Shown: piece by piece, positions 1-5,552 of the stretch | How positions within the stretch are numbered: position 1 is the stretch's first letter | Layout: the number at the start of each line of letters is the position of its first letter | Assembly (NCBI GenBank): GCA_903879825.1 | Contig: CAIRND010000084.1 | Span: 1 to 5,552, forward strand | From: an uncultured Geobacteraceae bacterium | GTDB lineage: Bacteria; Desulfobacterota; Desulfuromonadia; Geobacterales; Pseudopelobacteraceae | DNA length: 5,552 nucleotides | Direction: 5' to 3' | Notes under the pieces: model-generated | Seen by the model: only the letters and a program-made list of their open reading frames with translations | Told to the model about the DNA's origin: nothing | The model's database searches: none | Made by a program: the position numbers and the translations under genes

Positions 1-2253
1 CGGTATGCCGATGCCGTTGTCACTAACTTCAAACAAAATATCCACATAATCGGACTGCTCCGCTTTGAGCGTAACACTGACGACAAGTTCGCCCTCATGG
101 GTGAATTTAATGGCATTGCCGACAAGATTAATAATGACCTGACGGATTCTTCCCGCGTCGCCCCTGAGCTCTGCCGGCACATCAGGATCAATTCGACAGA
201 CCAGGGCCAGTCCGGCTTTATTTGCCTGTATCGTCAGCATATCAGCCGTATCTTTCACCGTCTTGCGCACATCAAAATAACTGAGCTCCAATTCAAGCAT
301 GCGTGCCTCAATTTTTGAAAAATCAAGGATACCGCTGATCAAACTCAAGAGACTATCACCGCTTGTACGGATCATCTCGGCGTATTCTCGTTGTTCATTG
401 CCTAATTCCATATCCAGAAGTATGCCCGCCATGCCGACCACGCCGTTCATTGGGGTCCGGAGCTCATGGCTCATGGTAGACAAAAAGTCACTCTTGGCTC
501 TGGTAGCATCCTCCGCCCTCTCTTTAGCGGCAATAAGCTGTTCCGTAATGTTTTTCTTCTCAGTAATATTTTCTTTGACAGCCAGGTAACTGGTGATGGC
601 TCCCGAATCACTACGCAGCGCTGAAATTGTCGCTTGTTCCCAGAACAGGCTCCCATCTTTACTTTTGTTGACAAATTCTCCAACCCAGGTTTTACCGGAT
701 GAAATTGTTGACCATAATTCTGTAAACGTTTCTTTGGGTGTTTGATCCGATTTGAGTATCCGCGGGTTCTGACCAATCGCCTCTGCAGAAGTATAACCGG
801 TAAGCGTGGTAAACGATGGATTAACAAACTCAATTGTTCCCATGACATCAGTAATCACGATGCTAACGGGGCTCTGTTCAACGGCACGCGACAGTTCTTT
901 TAGTTTATTTTCCAGCCGTTTGCGCTCGGTGATATCTTCAAAACTCCACACTCGACCTAAGACATCAGTTCCTATTTTATGGGGCTGAGAGGTCCTCCGT
1001 AAAACACGTCCGTCGGAAAGATGGAGTTCGTCATCACTTGTTTTTTCGGGGTTCTCATACAGTGTTTTTATTATATCAAGAAACTCTGACGGTTTTGACA
1101 TCTGAGAAGCGGCATAGTCAAGCAACCGGGTATCTGAGTGCGTATCAAGCAACTCTTTCGGTATATGCCAGAGATCGATAAAATTTTGATTCCAGAGAGA
1201 AACGTGGCCGTTATTGTCCACAACGAGGAATCCTTCTGCCATAGATTCCAGCGTGGCGTTAAGCAGCAACCTGTTGGCAAGCAGCTGTTCTTTGCGTCGA
1301 AGAGATTTAAATAAAGCAACTCCTGCCAGCGCAACTAGAAGCACTAAGCCGGTAACTGCCACTATCAGTATATTTCGTTCATATCTCTGCTCTGAATAGC
1401 GGAGAATTACTGCATCTTCACCCTGATCGTAATATTCAACCATCCGGCTGGTGTCAATCCCAGCCAGATAACGATCGATAATGGTCACCAGTTGCTTGTT
1501 TTGCTCAGTGTTACTCAGATAATACGAATAGTGGCGCGGCGATTCACTGATGGTATGCAGTATATCCAGATCGAACAGTTCAAGATTAAAACGATCTTGG
1601 AAATAAACGTGCTTGTTCTGAAGAGCAACATCCACATCGCCTTTTTTAAGCCCCTGGTAAAGAGCGGCTGTAGTGTCATACACAACCATCTGAGATGCGG
1701 GAATTAATGGTTGGAGGTACGATATGATAGAACTGGCTTTGGTAACGCCAACTCTGTAAGCAGCTAATTCTGAGGAATAACTAATTTTGATGCCGCGTGT
1801 TTTTTTTGCGATAACACAATAATAAGTTTTATAAAAACTGGTTGTGAATATGCCGTTGGCAGCCCGCTCAGGAGTGAAGCTCGCCGGCATCAATAGATCA
1901 ATCTGCCGTTTTTTTATCAGTTCTATTTTGTCAGACCAGGTCAGTTTTTTGTCATGCTGGAATTTGTATTTCAGCCCCAGTTTGTTGGCAAGGTGCGATA
2001 AAAGAGCAACACTTATTCCCTCATACGAGCTGGTTTTTGCATTGTACTTGGAGAGAGGCGCAAAATTATCGTCCACCATAACCGTAAGTGGCCCAAGATT
2101 CTTGATGAACTGCGTTTCCTGCGTGCTCAGGGAGAAGCGCTGTTTCGCAATAATCATGTCATCAGGAAAATCTGCGCCGCTGAATCCCGGCATACACAAT
2201 AGAGCTGATAAGACTAGAGTCAGTATGGCCAATTTGTTACGTATATTTTTCAT
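1..2253 (-). CDS. Membrane sensor histidine kinase with periplasmic solute-binding-like domain and two PAS domains (3' end cut by window edge)
   Basis: This frame is open for 751 codons and runs off the left edge. The N-terminus is signal-peptide-like: basic residues, a hydrophobic stretch at about 8-22, and possible cleavage after Ala27. Residues about 55-285 resemble a family 3 solute-binding protein (SBP_bac_3), as in BvgS/EvgS-type sensors. A transmembrane helix lies at about 294-315. Two PAS domains follow at about 329-447 and 456-570; the first ends in DITERK. HisKA carries the motif SHELRTPMNG with the predicted phospho-acceptor His596. The ATPase domain starts near 697, with the N box around Asn709/Asn713 and the G1 motif DNGIGIP at 745-751. 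Known role: a periplasmic ligand triggers autophosphorylation on His and transfer to a receiver. The H-box style suggests a hybrid kinase, but any receiver or Hpt domain lies outside the window. The start at 2253 is chosen for its AAAAGGG site and signal peptide; an in-frame ATG at 2319 is a weaker alternative. The domain calls are strong; the ligand is unknown. Confidence 0.93.
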   Translation of the reverse strand, partial: MKNIRNKLAILTLVLSALLCMPGFSGADFPDDMIIAKQRFSLSTQETQFIKNLGPLTVMVDDNFAPLSKYNAKTSSYEGISVALLSHLANKLGLKYKFQHDKKLTWSDKIELIKKRQIDLLMPASFTPERAANGIFTTSFYKTYYCVIAKKTRGIKISYSSELAAYRVGVTKASSIISYLQPLIPASQMVVYDTTAALYQGLKKGDVDVALQNKHVYFQDRFNLELFDLDILHTISESPRHYSYYLSNTEQNKQLVTIIDRYLAGIDTSRMVEYYDQGEDAVILRYSEQRYERNILIVAVTGLVLLVALAGVALFKSLRRKEQLLANRLLLNATLESMAEGFLVVDNNGHVSLWNQNFIDLWHIPKELLDTHSDTRLLDYAASQMSKPSEFLDIIKTLYENPEKTSDDELHLSDGRVLRRTSQPHKIGTDVLGRVWSFEDITERKRLENKLKELSRAVEQSPVSIVITDVMGTIEFVNPSFTTLTGYTSAEAIGQNPRILKSDQTPKETFTELWSTISSGKTWVGEFVNKSKDGSLFWEQATISALRSDSGAITSYLAVKENITEKKNITEQLIAAKERAEDATRAKSDFLSTMSHELRTPMNGVVGMAGILLDMELGNEQREYAEMIRTSGDSLLSLISGILDFSKIEARMLELELSYFDVRKTVKDTADMLTIQANKAGLALVCRIDPDVPAELRGDAGRIRQVIINLVGNAIKFTHEGELVVSVTLKAEQSDYVDILFEVSDNGIGIP

Positions 2254-2262
2254 CGTCCGAAA

Positions 2263-2269
2263 CCCTTTT
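2263..2269 (-). promoter_or_regulatory. Ribosome binding site supporting the kinase start
   Basis: AAAAGGG on the minus strand ends 9 bases before the ATG at 2253. It is weaker than the GGAGG sites of the upstream genes, but better placed than anything before the alternative ATG at 2319, which has only a GGG about 9 bases upstream. Confidence 0.5.
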
Positions 2270-2352
2270 GCATATGGCAGAGATGTGGCAGGCGCCGTAT
2301 TGTGCGATGATTTCAACATAATGCTGAACCCTGAATCAATAAAAGCAGGTAA

Positions 2353-2859
2353 TCACTCTATTTCAAATGCAACCGCCACCATGAACCAGTCGTCATCGGT
2401 GGTAAAGCGCACGGCAATTTGCTCCGGATTATTTCTTAAAGTGATTGCGTATTCTTTGCCATGAACAATCGATGGTGTAGAGAGAAGTACATCCAGACCA
2501 CTTGTAGTGAGATGCTGCTTAAACGATCCAGCGATCATATTGGCTATTTCTCCCATGGCGTCGCTGACATCATCATTTACCTCTGTCACTTCCATGTCGA
2601 GCATGCTGCTCGTGGCCCTTATGGCCAGGCAACTAGGCATATGCAGGCTAACCAAACCGTTGTACGTTCCTGCCATACCGATCAGCGAACTAATACAGTC
2701 TTTAAAATTAGTCACCGGCTCAACCTTTACCGGGAGAGGTTGAAGATCTTGCAACCCGACCATTGTGTTGAAAATTTCCCTCACATCGTACATCAGTTGC
2801 TGGATCAGCAGTTCTTCGTTTGAGTGTAGCGAGCTCAATAATCCGTTTGAAAGCGTCAT
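2353..2859 (-). CDS. cheX: CheX-type CheY-phosphate phosphatase
   Basis: A 168-residue cytosolic protein of the CheX/CheC/FliY phosphatase superfamily, whose members hydrolyse the phospho-aspartate of CheY-like receivers to end the signal. The decisive motif is the ExxN signature in the segment DAMGEIANMIAG, giving Glu104 and Asn107 as the predicted catalytic pair by analogy with Thermotoga CheX. The helical N-terminus, central Gly-rich segment (about 61-70) and C-terminal strands fit a CheX-like single-domain protein, and the length is typical. The frame is open to 2916, but the start at 2859 is preferred because GGAGG lies 6 bases before it and the extra 19 residues do not look like family sequence. 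It sits between the MCP and the sensor kinase, 99 bp before the latter. Its target could be the receiver at the right edge or a CheY elsewhere. No transmembrane segment is seen. Confidence 0.88.
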   Translation of the reverse strand: MTLSNGLLSSLHSNEELLIQQLMYDVREIFNTMVGLQDLQPLPVKVEPVTNFKDCISSLIGMAGTYNGLVSLHMPSCLAIRATSSMLDMEVTEVNDDVSDAMGEIANMIAGSFKQHLTTSGLDVLLSTPSIVHGKEYAITLRNNPEQIAVRFTTDDDWFMVAVAFEIE

Positions 2860-2865
2860 ATAATT

Positions 2866-2870
2866 CCTCC
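2866..2870 (-). promoter_or_regulatory. Strong Shine-Dalgarno site fixing the cheX start
   Basis: GGAGG on the minus strand, with 6 bases to the ATG at 2859. It favours this start over the in-frame upstream ATG at 2916, which lies inside the left arm of the intergenic inverted repeat and has no comparable site. Confidence 0.8.
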
Positions 2871-2912
2871 GTATTTGGCTGCAAGGGTCATCGTATGACA
2901 CCTCGCCAAAGC

Positions 2913-2952
2913 CCACGACCGGTCAGCGGGTATTTTGACTGACCGGTCGTGG
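2913..2952. repeat. Perfect 14-bp inverted repeat in the MCP-cheX gap, containing two copies of palindrome GACCGGTC
   Basis: The arms CCACGACCGGTCAG (2913-2926) and CTGACCGGTCGTGG (2939-2952) are exact reverse complements around a 12-base loop. Each arm contains the self-complementary octamer GACCGGTC (2917-2924 and 2941-2948), so the element is both a long hairpin and a pair of identical dyads 24 bp apart centre to centre. It lies after the MCP stop and 53 bp before the cheX start. Neither strand has a run of T after the stem, so a classic intrinsic terminator is not well supported. An mRNA-stabilising or attenuating hairpin, or a regulator operator, are the main alternatives. Confidence 0.85.
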
Positions 2953-3033
2953 AGCAAGCGGCTTCACATACATTTATGGATTAAGCCTTTAATGCGATTT
3001 CAACCGTGCTATCCCCTACCCTTGTCGCTGTTT

Positions 3034-4710
3034 TCAGAACTTCTCAAACTCATCATCAAGATGATCCTGGCCGGCATGCCCAAGTTGAAGATTCACTCCA
3101 TTTCCTGAACGCTTGGCAGATATTTGAGTGTTCCTGGTATGGGCAATGTGAACCTTTTGTGCCGGTTTACGAGTTGTAGCAACAGCCCCAGTGTGTCGTG
3201 ACTGATTGCCGATATTGAAGAAGCTGATGGATTGCTGGAGCTGTTCGGCCTGGCTGGAGAGCTCTTCCGAGGTGGATGCCATCTCTTCGGATGCAGAGGC
3301 ATTCTGCTGGATAACCTGATCAAGCTGCTGGATGGCCTTGTTGATCTGCTCGGCACCGGTATCCTGTTCTTTGCTGGAAGCGGTAATTTCCTGTACCAGT
3401 TCAGACGTTTTCTGGATATCCGGCACCATCTTGGTCAGCATATCGCCAGCCTGCTCGGCAATGGCCACGCTGCGGGTGGATAAGTTTGATATTTCACCTG
3501 CGGCTGACTGACTTCTTTCGGCAAGTTTGCGCACTTCGGAGGCAACTACCGCAAAACCTTTTCCATGCTCACCGGCACGGGCAGCTTCGATGGCGGCATT
3601 CAGTGCCAGCAGGTTGGTCTGACGGGCGATCTCTTCAATAATGCTGATCTTGGTGGCGATCTCTTTCATAGCAGCAACGGTTTCAACAACTGCTTTACCA
3701 CCATCTCTGGCATCGACGGAGCTCTTGATGGATATTTTCTCTGTCTGCATGGCGTTGTCGGTATTCTGACGGATGCTTGATGCCATTTCTTCCATACTGG
3801 AGGAGATTTCTTCGGCACTGGCAGCCTGCTCTGTTGCCCCCTGCGACATCTGCTGGGCGGTGGAGGAAAGCTCCTGACTGCCGCTTGCCACGTTGTCAGC
3901 GGCCGACATCACCTCACCAACAATGCTGCTCAGTTTGGTCACCATTTCGTTAAGTGCCTTAGCCAACTGGCCAATTTCGTCTTTCTGATCGAGATCAATC
4001 TTCTGCGTCAGATCGCCGGCGGCAACCGCCTGGGCAAAGAGCACACCTTTACGCAGAGGACTGCTGATGATGTTGGAGATGAAAAAACCGAACAACATGG
4101 CGATGAGCCCACCGGCAATACAGAGGCCGATCATGAGATTCCGCGCATTTTTGGCAACAACCCCGTTTTCCTCCTCAGTCAACTTGGCCTGCTTTAACTT
4201 GGCTTCCTGAAGCTTGTCAATTTGGTCCTGTAAATCTCGGGAGGCTTTGGCGCCGGTAGTTTTAATAATTTCAGCACCTTCTGCGTTCTTACCCTGCATG
4301 ACCAGGGCAATCACCTTGTCAAGCTCGGCCCCATAGGCCGCACGCAGGGTTTTGTATTCTGCGAACAGTTTTTTTCCATCTTCAGTAAGGATGGTTTTTT
4401 CAAAAGACTCAACAAGCTTGTTATTGCCTTCCCGCAGCTCTTTAATGCGATTGGCAAATTTCTGTTTATCCTCCAGGGTAGTTGCATCAATCAGATCACG
4501 TGAGTTGACGCGCATCCGTTGAAAGGCTGTGGAAATGTCACCCAGGTCACTGATCGGCATGGTGATCTTGTTGTACATCTTATCACCGTTGTCATCGAGT
4601 TTCTTAAGTTCAACAATACCAATCACACCGATTACCATGGCGATCAAAGCCACAATAATAAAAGCCGACAAAAGTTTTACGCTGATCTTCAGGTTATAAT
4701 ACCAACTCAT
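3034..4710 (-). CDS. Methyl-accepting chemotaxis protein with four-helix-bundle periplasmic sensor and C-terminal pentapeptide
   Basis: A complete 558-residue transmembrane chemoreceptor. The first membrane helix is at about 12-34. A periplasmic, mostly helical domain of about 155 residues (35-190) resembles the four-helix-bundle MCP sensor (4HB_MCP). The second membrane helix is at about 191-214, followed by a HAMP domain at about 212-265 and the cytoplasmic signalling coiled coil at about 268-498. The hairpin tip around 361-381 contains QTNLLALNAAIEAARAGE, the highly conserved CheA/CheW contact region. Glu/Gln-rich stretches such as EEISSSMEEMA are plausible methylation sites. A variable linker (about 499-553) ends in EFEKF, which fits the aromatic pentapeptide pattern that tethers CheR/CheB. 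Known role: ligand binding modulates CheA activity through CheW. The start has AAGGAG 7 bases upstream. It lies 43 bp after cheW, consistent with co-transcription. The ligand cannot be predicted. Confidence 0.97.
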   Translation of the reverse strand: MSWYYNLKISVKLLSAFIIVALIAMVIGVIGIVELKKLDDNGDKMYNKITMPISDLGDISTAFQRMRVNSRDLIDATTLEDKQKFANRIKELREGNNKLVESFEKTILTEDGKKLFAEYKTLRAAYGAELDKVIALVMQGKNAEGAEIIKTTGAKASRDLQDQIDKLQEAKLKQAKLTEEENGVVAKNARNLMIGLCIAGGLIAMLFGFFISNIISSPLRKGVLFAQAVAAGDLTQKIDLDQKDEIGQLAKALNEMVTKLSSIVGEVMSAADNVASGSQELSSTAQQMSQGATEQAASAEEISSSMEEMASSIRQNTDNAMQTEKISIKSSVDARDGGKAVVETVAAMKEIATKISIIEEIARQTNLLALNAAIEAARAGEHGKGFAVVASEVRKLAERSQSAAGEISNLSTRSVAIAEQAGDMLTKMVPDIQKTSELVQEITASSKEQDTGAEQINKAIQQLDQVIQQNASASEEMASTSEELSSQAEQLQQSISFFNIGNQSRHTGAVATTRKPAQKVHIAHTRNTQISAKRSGNGVNLQLGHAGQDHLDDEFEKF

Positions 4711-4717
4711 AACGAAT

Positions 4718-4723
4718 CTCCTT
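4718..4723 (-). promoter_or_regulatory. Ribosome binding site of the MCP
   Basis: AAGGAG on the minus strand, 7 bases before the ATG at 4710, in the 43-bp A/T-rich gap after cheW. It supports the start that gives a normal MCP N-terminus (short basic segment, then membrane helix). Confidence 0.75.
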
Positions 4724-4753
4724 TTTTATGTTTATTCAGAAATATATCTCATT

Positions 4754-5242
4754 CTATTCAGCAGCTGAATCCTGTCCCTGCACCGCCGCCATTTCCACGG
4801 AGGAAAAAACCTTATCTATATCGAGGATCATGACAAAACGGCCGTCATGTTTCCCCATTCCCTTGATAAATTCAGTTTTAAGGTGCGTGCCGATATGCGG
4901 CGCCGCCTCAATCTGGGAAGGTTCCATTTCGATAACCTCCTGAACACTGTCGGCCAGTGCCCCCAAGACGATATTTTCACCATCCATGTTCACCTCGACC
5001 ACGATGATGCATGTGTTAACCGTCTGCACAGACTCAGGCATTCCGAACTTGATCCGCAGATCAATCACCGGCACTACGCAACCGCGCAGGTTGATAATGC
5101 CCCGCATGAACCCCGGCACCTGCGGCACCTTGGTAACGGTTGGCATCTCCAGGATCTCCCGGATCCTGGCCACATCGACGGCAAACACCTCTTCAGCCAG
5201 TACAAACGTCAAATACTGGGTTGCTTCTAATTCTTCAGTCAT
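4754..5242 (-). CDS. cheW: CheW chemotaxis coupling protein
   Basis: A 162-residue cytosolic protein covering a complete CheW domain (about residues 8-150). CheW is the SH3-like adaptor that links MCP hairpin tips to the histidine kinase CheA in receptor arrays. Family features visible in order are the opening strand YLTFVLAEEVFAVDV (10-24), the segment IREILEMP (27-34), the very conserved GIINLRG (48-54), the strand PVIDLR (58-63), and the later segments LGALADSVQEVIE (93-105) and FIKGMGKHDGRFVMILDID (125-143). The tail after about 150 is short and Ala/Gln-rich. The start at 5242 has GGAGG 5 bases upstream, placed just after the stop of the preceding receiver gene (12-bp gap), so translational coupling is likely. 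The MCP follows 43 bp downstream. No receiver domain is fused, so this is CheW rather than CheV. Confidence 0.97.
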   Translation of the reverse strand: MTEELEATQYLTFVLAEEVFAVDVARIREILEMPTVTKVPQVPGFMRGIINLRGCVVPVIDLRIKFGMPESVQTVNTCIIVVEVNMDGENIVLGALADSVQEVIEMEPSQIEAAPHIGTHLKTEFIKGMGKHDGRFVMILDIDKVFSSVEMAAVQGQDSAAE

Positions 5243-5247
5243 AGTAA

Positions 5248-5252
5248 CCTCC
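5248..5252 (-). promoter_or_regulatory. Shine-Dalgarno site of cheW within the receiver-cheW junction
   Basis: GGAGG on the minus strand, 5 bases before the cheW ATG and 2 bases after the receiver stop codon. The packing leaves no room for a separate promoter or terminator between the two genes and supports a shared transcript. Confidence 0.8.
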
Positions 5253-5254
5253 GT

Positions 5255-5552
5255 TCAGCTTTCTGTTTGATGGTTCTGAATAACCATGGCCTCAGCCTGG
5301 GGATAGAATAGATTTTTCAGCTTTTGGAGATCATGTACGACCGCCTGTTCCCGGTCGTACTTACACAAGGATTCCCGAATAACCTGTTTCACATTCTCGT
5401 CATCCCACGGCTTAATCATGAAACGAAATATGCAGTTGTTGTTAATCAAACTGACGACACTTTCCATGGACGCATGACCCGTCAACATAATACGAACCGT
5501 CTGAGGATACAGATTCTGAACCAAGGTTAAAAATTCTGTGCCATGCATTTTC
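5255..5552 (-). CDS. Response regulator receiver protein, C-terminal part (5' end cut by window edge)
   Basis: About 98 codons are visible, ending at the stop at 5257-5255; the frame is open through the right edge, so the N-terminus is missing. The visible part is the second half of a CheY-like receiver domain. KMHGTEFL fits the segment after the phospho-Asp loop. LTGHA carries the conserved switch Thr (codon 5482-5480). IFRFMIKPWDD carries the conserved Lys (codon 5413-5411) followed by Pro. The phosphorylated Asp and the acidic pair lie outside the window. The YP-TVRIMLTG and RF--KPWDD style is common in receivers of the RpfG/HD-GYP-associated type, but here only about 45 residues, likely helical, follow the Lys motif and no output domain appears. 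It is therefore either a single-domain receiver or a protein with its other domains N-terminal. The position directly before cheW suggests a role in the same chemosensory pathway. Confidence 0.9.
   Translation of the reverse strand, partial: KMHGTEFLTLVQNLYPQTVRIMLTGHASMESVVSLINNNCIFRFMIKPWDDENVKQVIRESLCKYDREQAVVHDLQKLKNLFYPQAEAMVIQNHQTES
5335..5360. repeat. Perfect 9-bp inverted repeat inside the receiver gene
   Basis: The arms GTACGACCG (5335-5343) and CGGTCGTAC (5352-5360) flank an 8-base spacer. The minus strand of this site shares the octamer ACGACCGG with the intergenic inverted repeat at 2913-2952. It lies in codons for the helical tail after the receiver Lys motif, so it may be a chance product of codon choice. 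A functional role is not established. Confidence 0.5.

Noticed and set aside
471..848. 125-codon minus-strand frame overlapping the kinase
   Set aside because: It is in a different frame from the continuous kinase reading, which shows PAS and HisKA motifs through the same bases.
2236..2253. Lipoprotein signal in the kinase N-terminus (Cys20)
   Set aside because: The residues before Cys20 (A-L-L) do not fit a lipobox, which needs Gly, Ala or Ser just before the Cys; a normal signal peptide or anchor is more likely.
1844..2464. 206-codon plus-strand open frame
   Set aside because: It lies antisense to the kinase N-terminus and the end of cheX, both well supported by domain motifs. The translation shows no recognisable domain and it has no convincing ribosome binding site.
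2913..2952. Intrinsic terminator of the MCP transcript
   Set aside because: The stem is strong, but neither strand has a T run after it, so it is reported as an inverted repeat rather than a terminator.
2953..3033. Possible sigma-70 promoter for cheX (TTGAAA as -35 in the minus strand after the MCP stop)
   Set aside because: A TTGAAA hexamer is present, but no good -10 hexamer lies at 16-18 bp spacing. A sigma-54 pattern (TGGCAC-N5-TTGC) was also sought in the gap and not found.
5149..5169. 8-bp inverted repeat CCAGGATC/GATCCTGG in cheW
   Set aside because: It falls in codons for a repeated Ile/Arg/Glu pattern (IREILE) and is explained by coding sequence; there is no sign of a regulatory role.
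4847..5270. Plus-strand open frames antisense to cheW (94 and 127 codons)
   Set aside because: They mirror the codon structure of cheW, whose motifs are unambiguous; the His/Asp-rich translation of one is typical of an antisense shadow.

Overview
This window is one gene-dense block of bacterial signal-transduction genes, all on the minus strand (transcribed right to left). In transcription order: the C-terminal part of a CheY-like receiver protein (cut by the right edge), a CheW coupling protein, a full-length membrane methyl-accepting chemotaxis protein (MCP), a CheX-type CheY-P phosphatase, and a large membrane sensor histidine kinase (cut by the left edge). The kinase has a periplasmic solute-binding-like sensor, two PAS domains, a HisKA domain and the start of its ATPase domain. 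There are no RNA genes, insertion sequences, CRISPR arrays or other mobile-element signals.

The organism is a Gram-negative-type bacterium with moderate G+C and strong GGAGG ribosome binding sites. The MCP signalling domain and its C-terminal ending (DDEFEKF) resemble MCPs I associate with Desulfobacterota/Geobacter-like lineages (former Deltaproteobacteria). That placement rests on recalled family resemblance, not on a search, and is tentative.

Layout: 5552-5255 receiver; a 12-bp gap; 5242-4754 cheW; a 43-bp gap; 4710-3034 MCP; a 174-bp gap holding a perfect 14-bp inverted repeat; 2859-2353 cheX; a 99-bp gap; 2253-1 sensor kinase. The first three genes are tightly packed and look like an operon. 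The two larger gaps may separate or attenuate expression of cheX and the kinase. No stretch over 300 bp lacks a gene.

Likely logic (inference): the MCP senses a signal through a periplasmic four-helix domain, and CheW couples it to a CheA that is not in this window. CheX could dephosphorylate a CheY-like receiver, either the one at the right edge or one elsewhere. The separate PAS-containing kinase could feed the same or another receiver. No cheA, cheR or cheB is visible. The kinase uses noticeably more ATA isoleucine codons than the MCP and cheW, hinting at a different history. I did not find convincing evidence of a wholly new system. The most noteworthy points are the CheX/kinase/receiver pairing, the duplicated palindromic octamer in the MCP-cheX gap, and the receptor's C-terminal pentapeptide.
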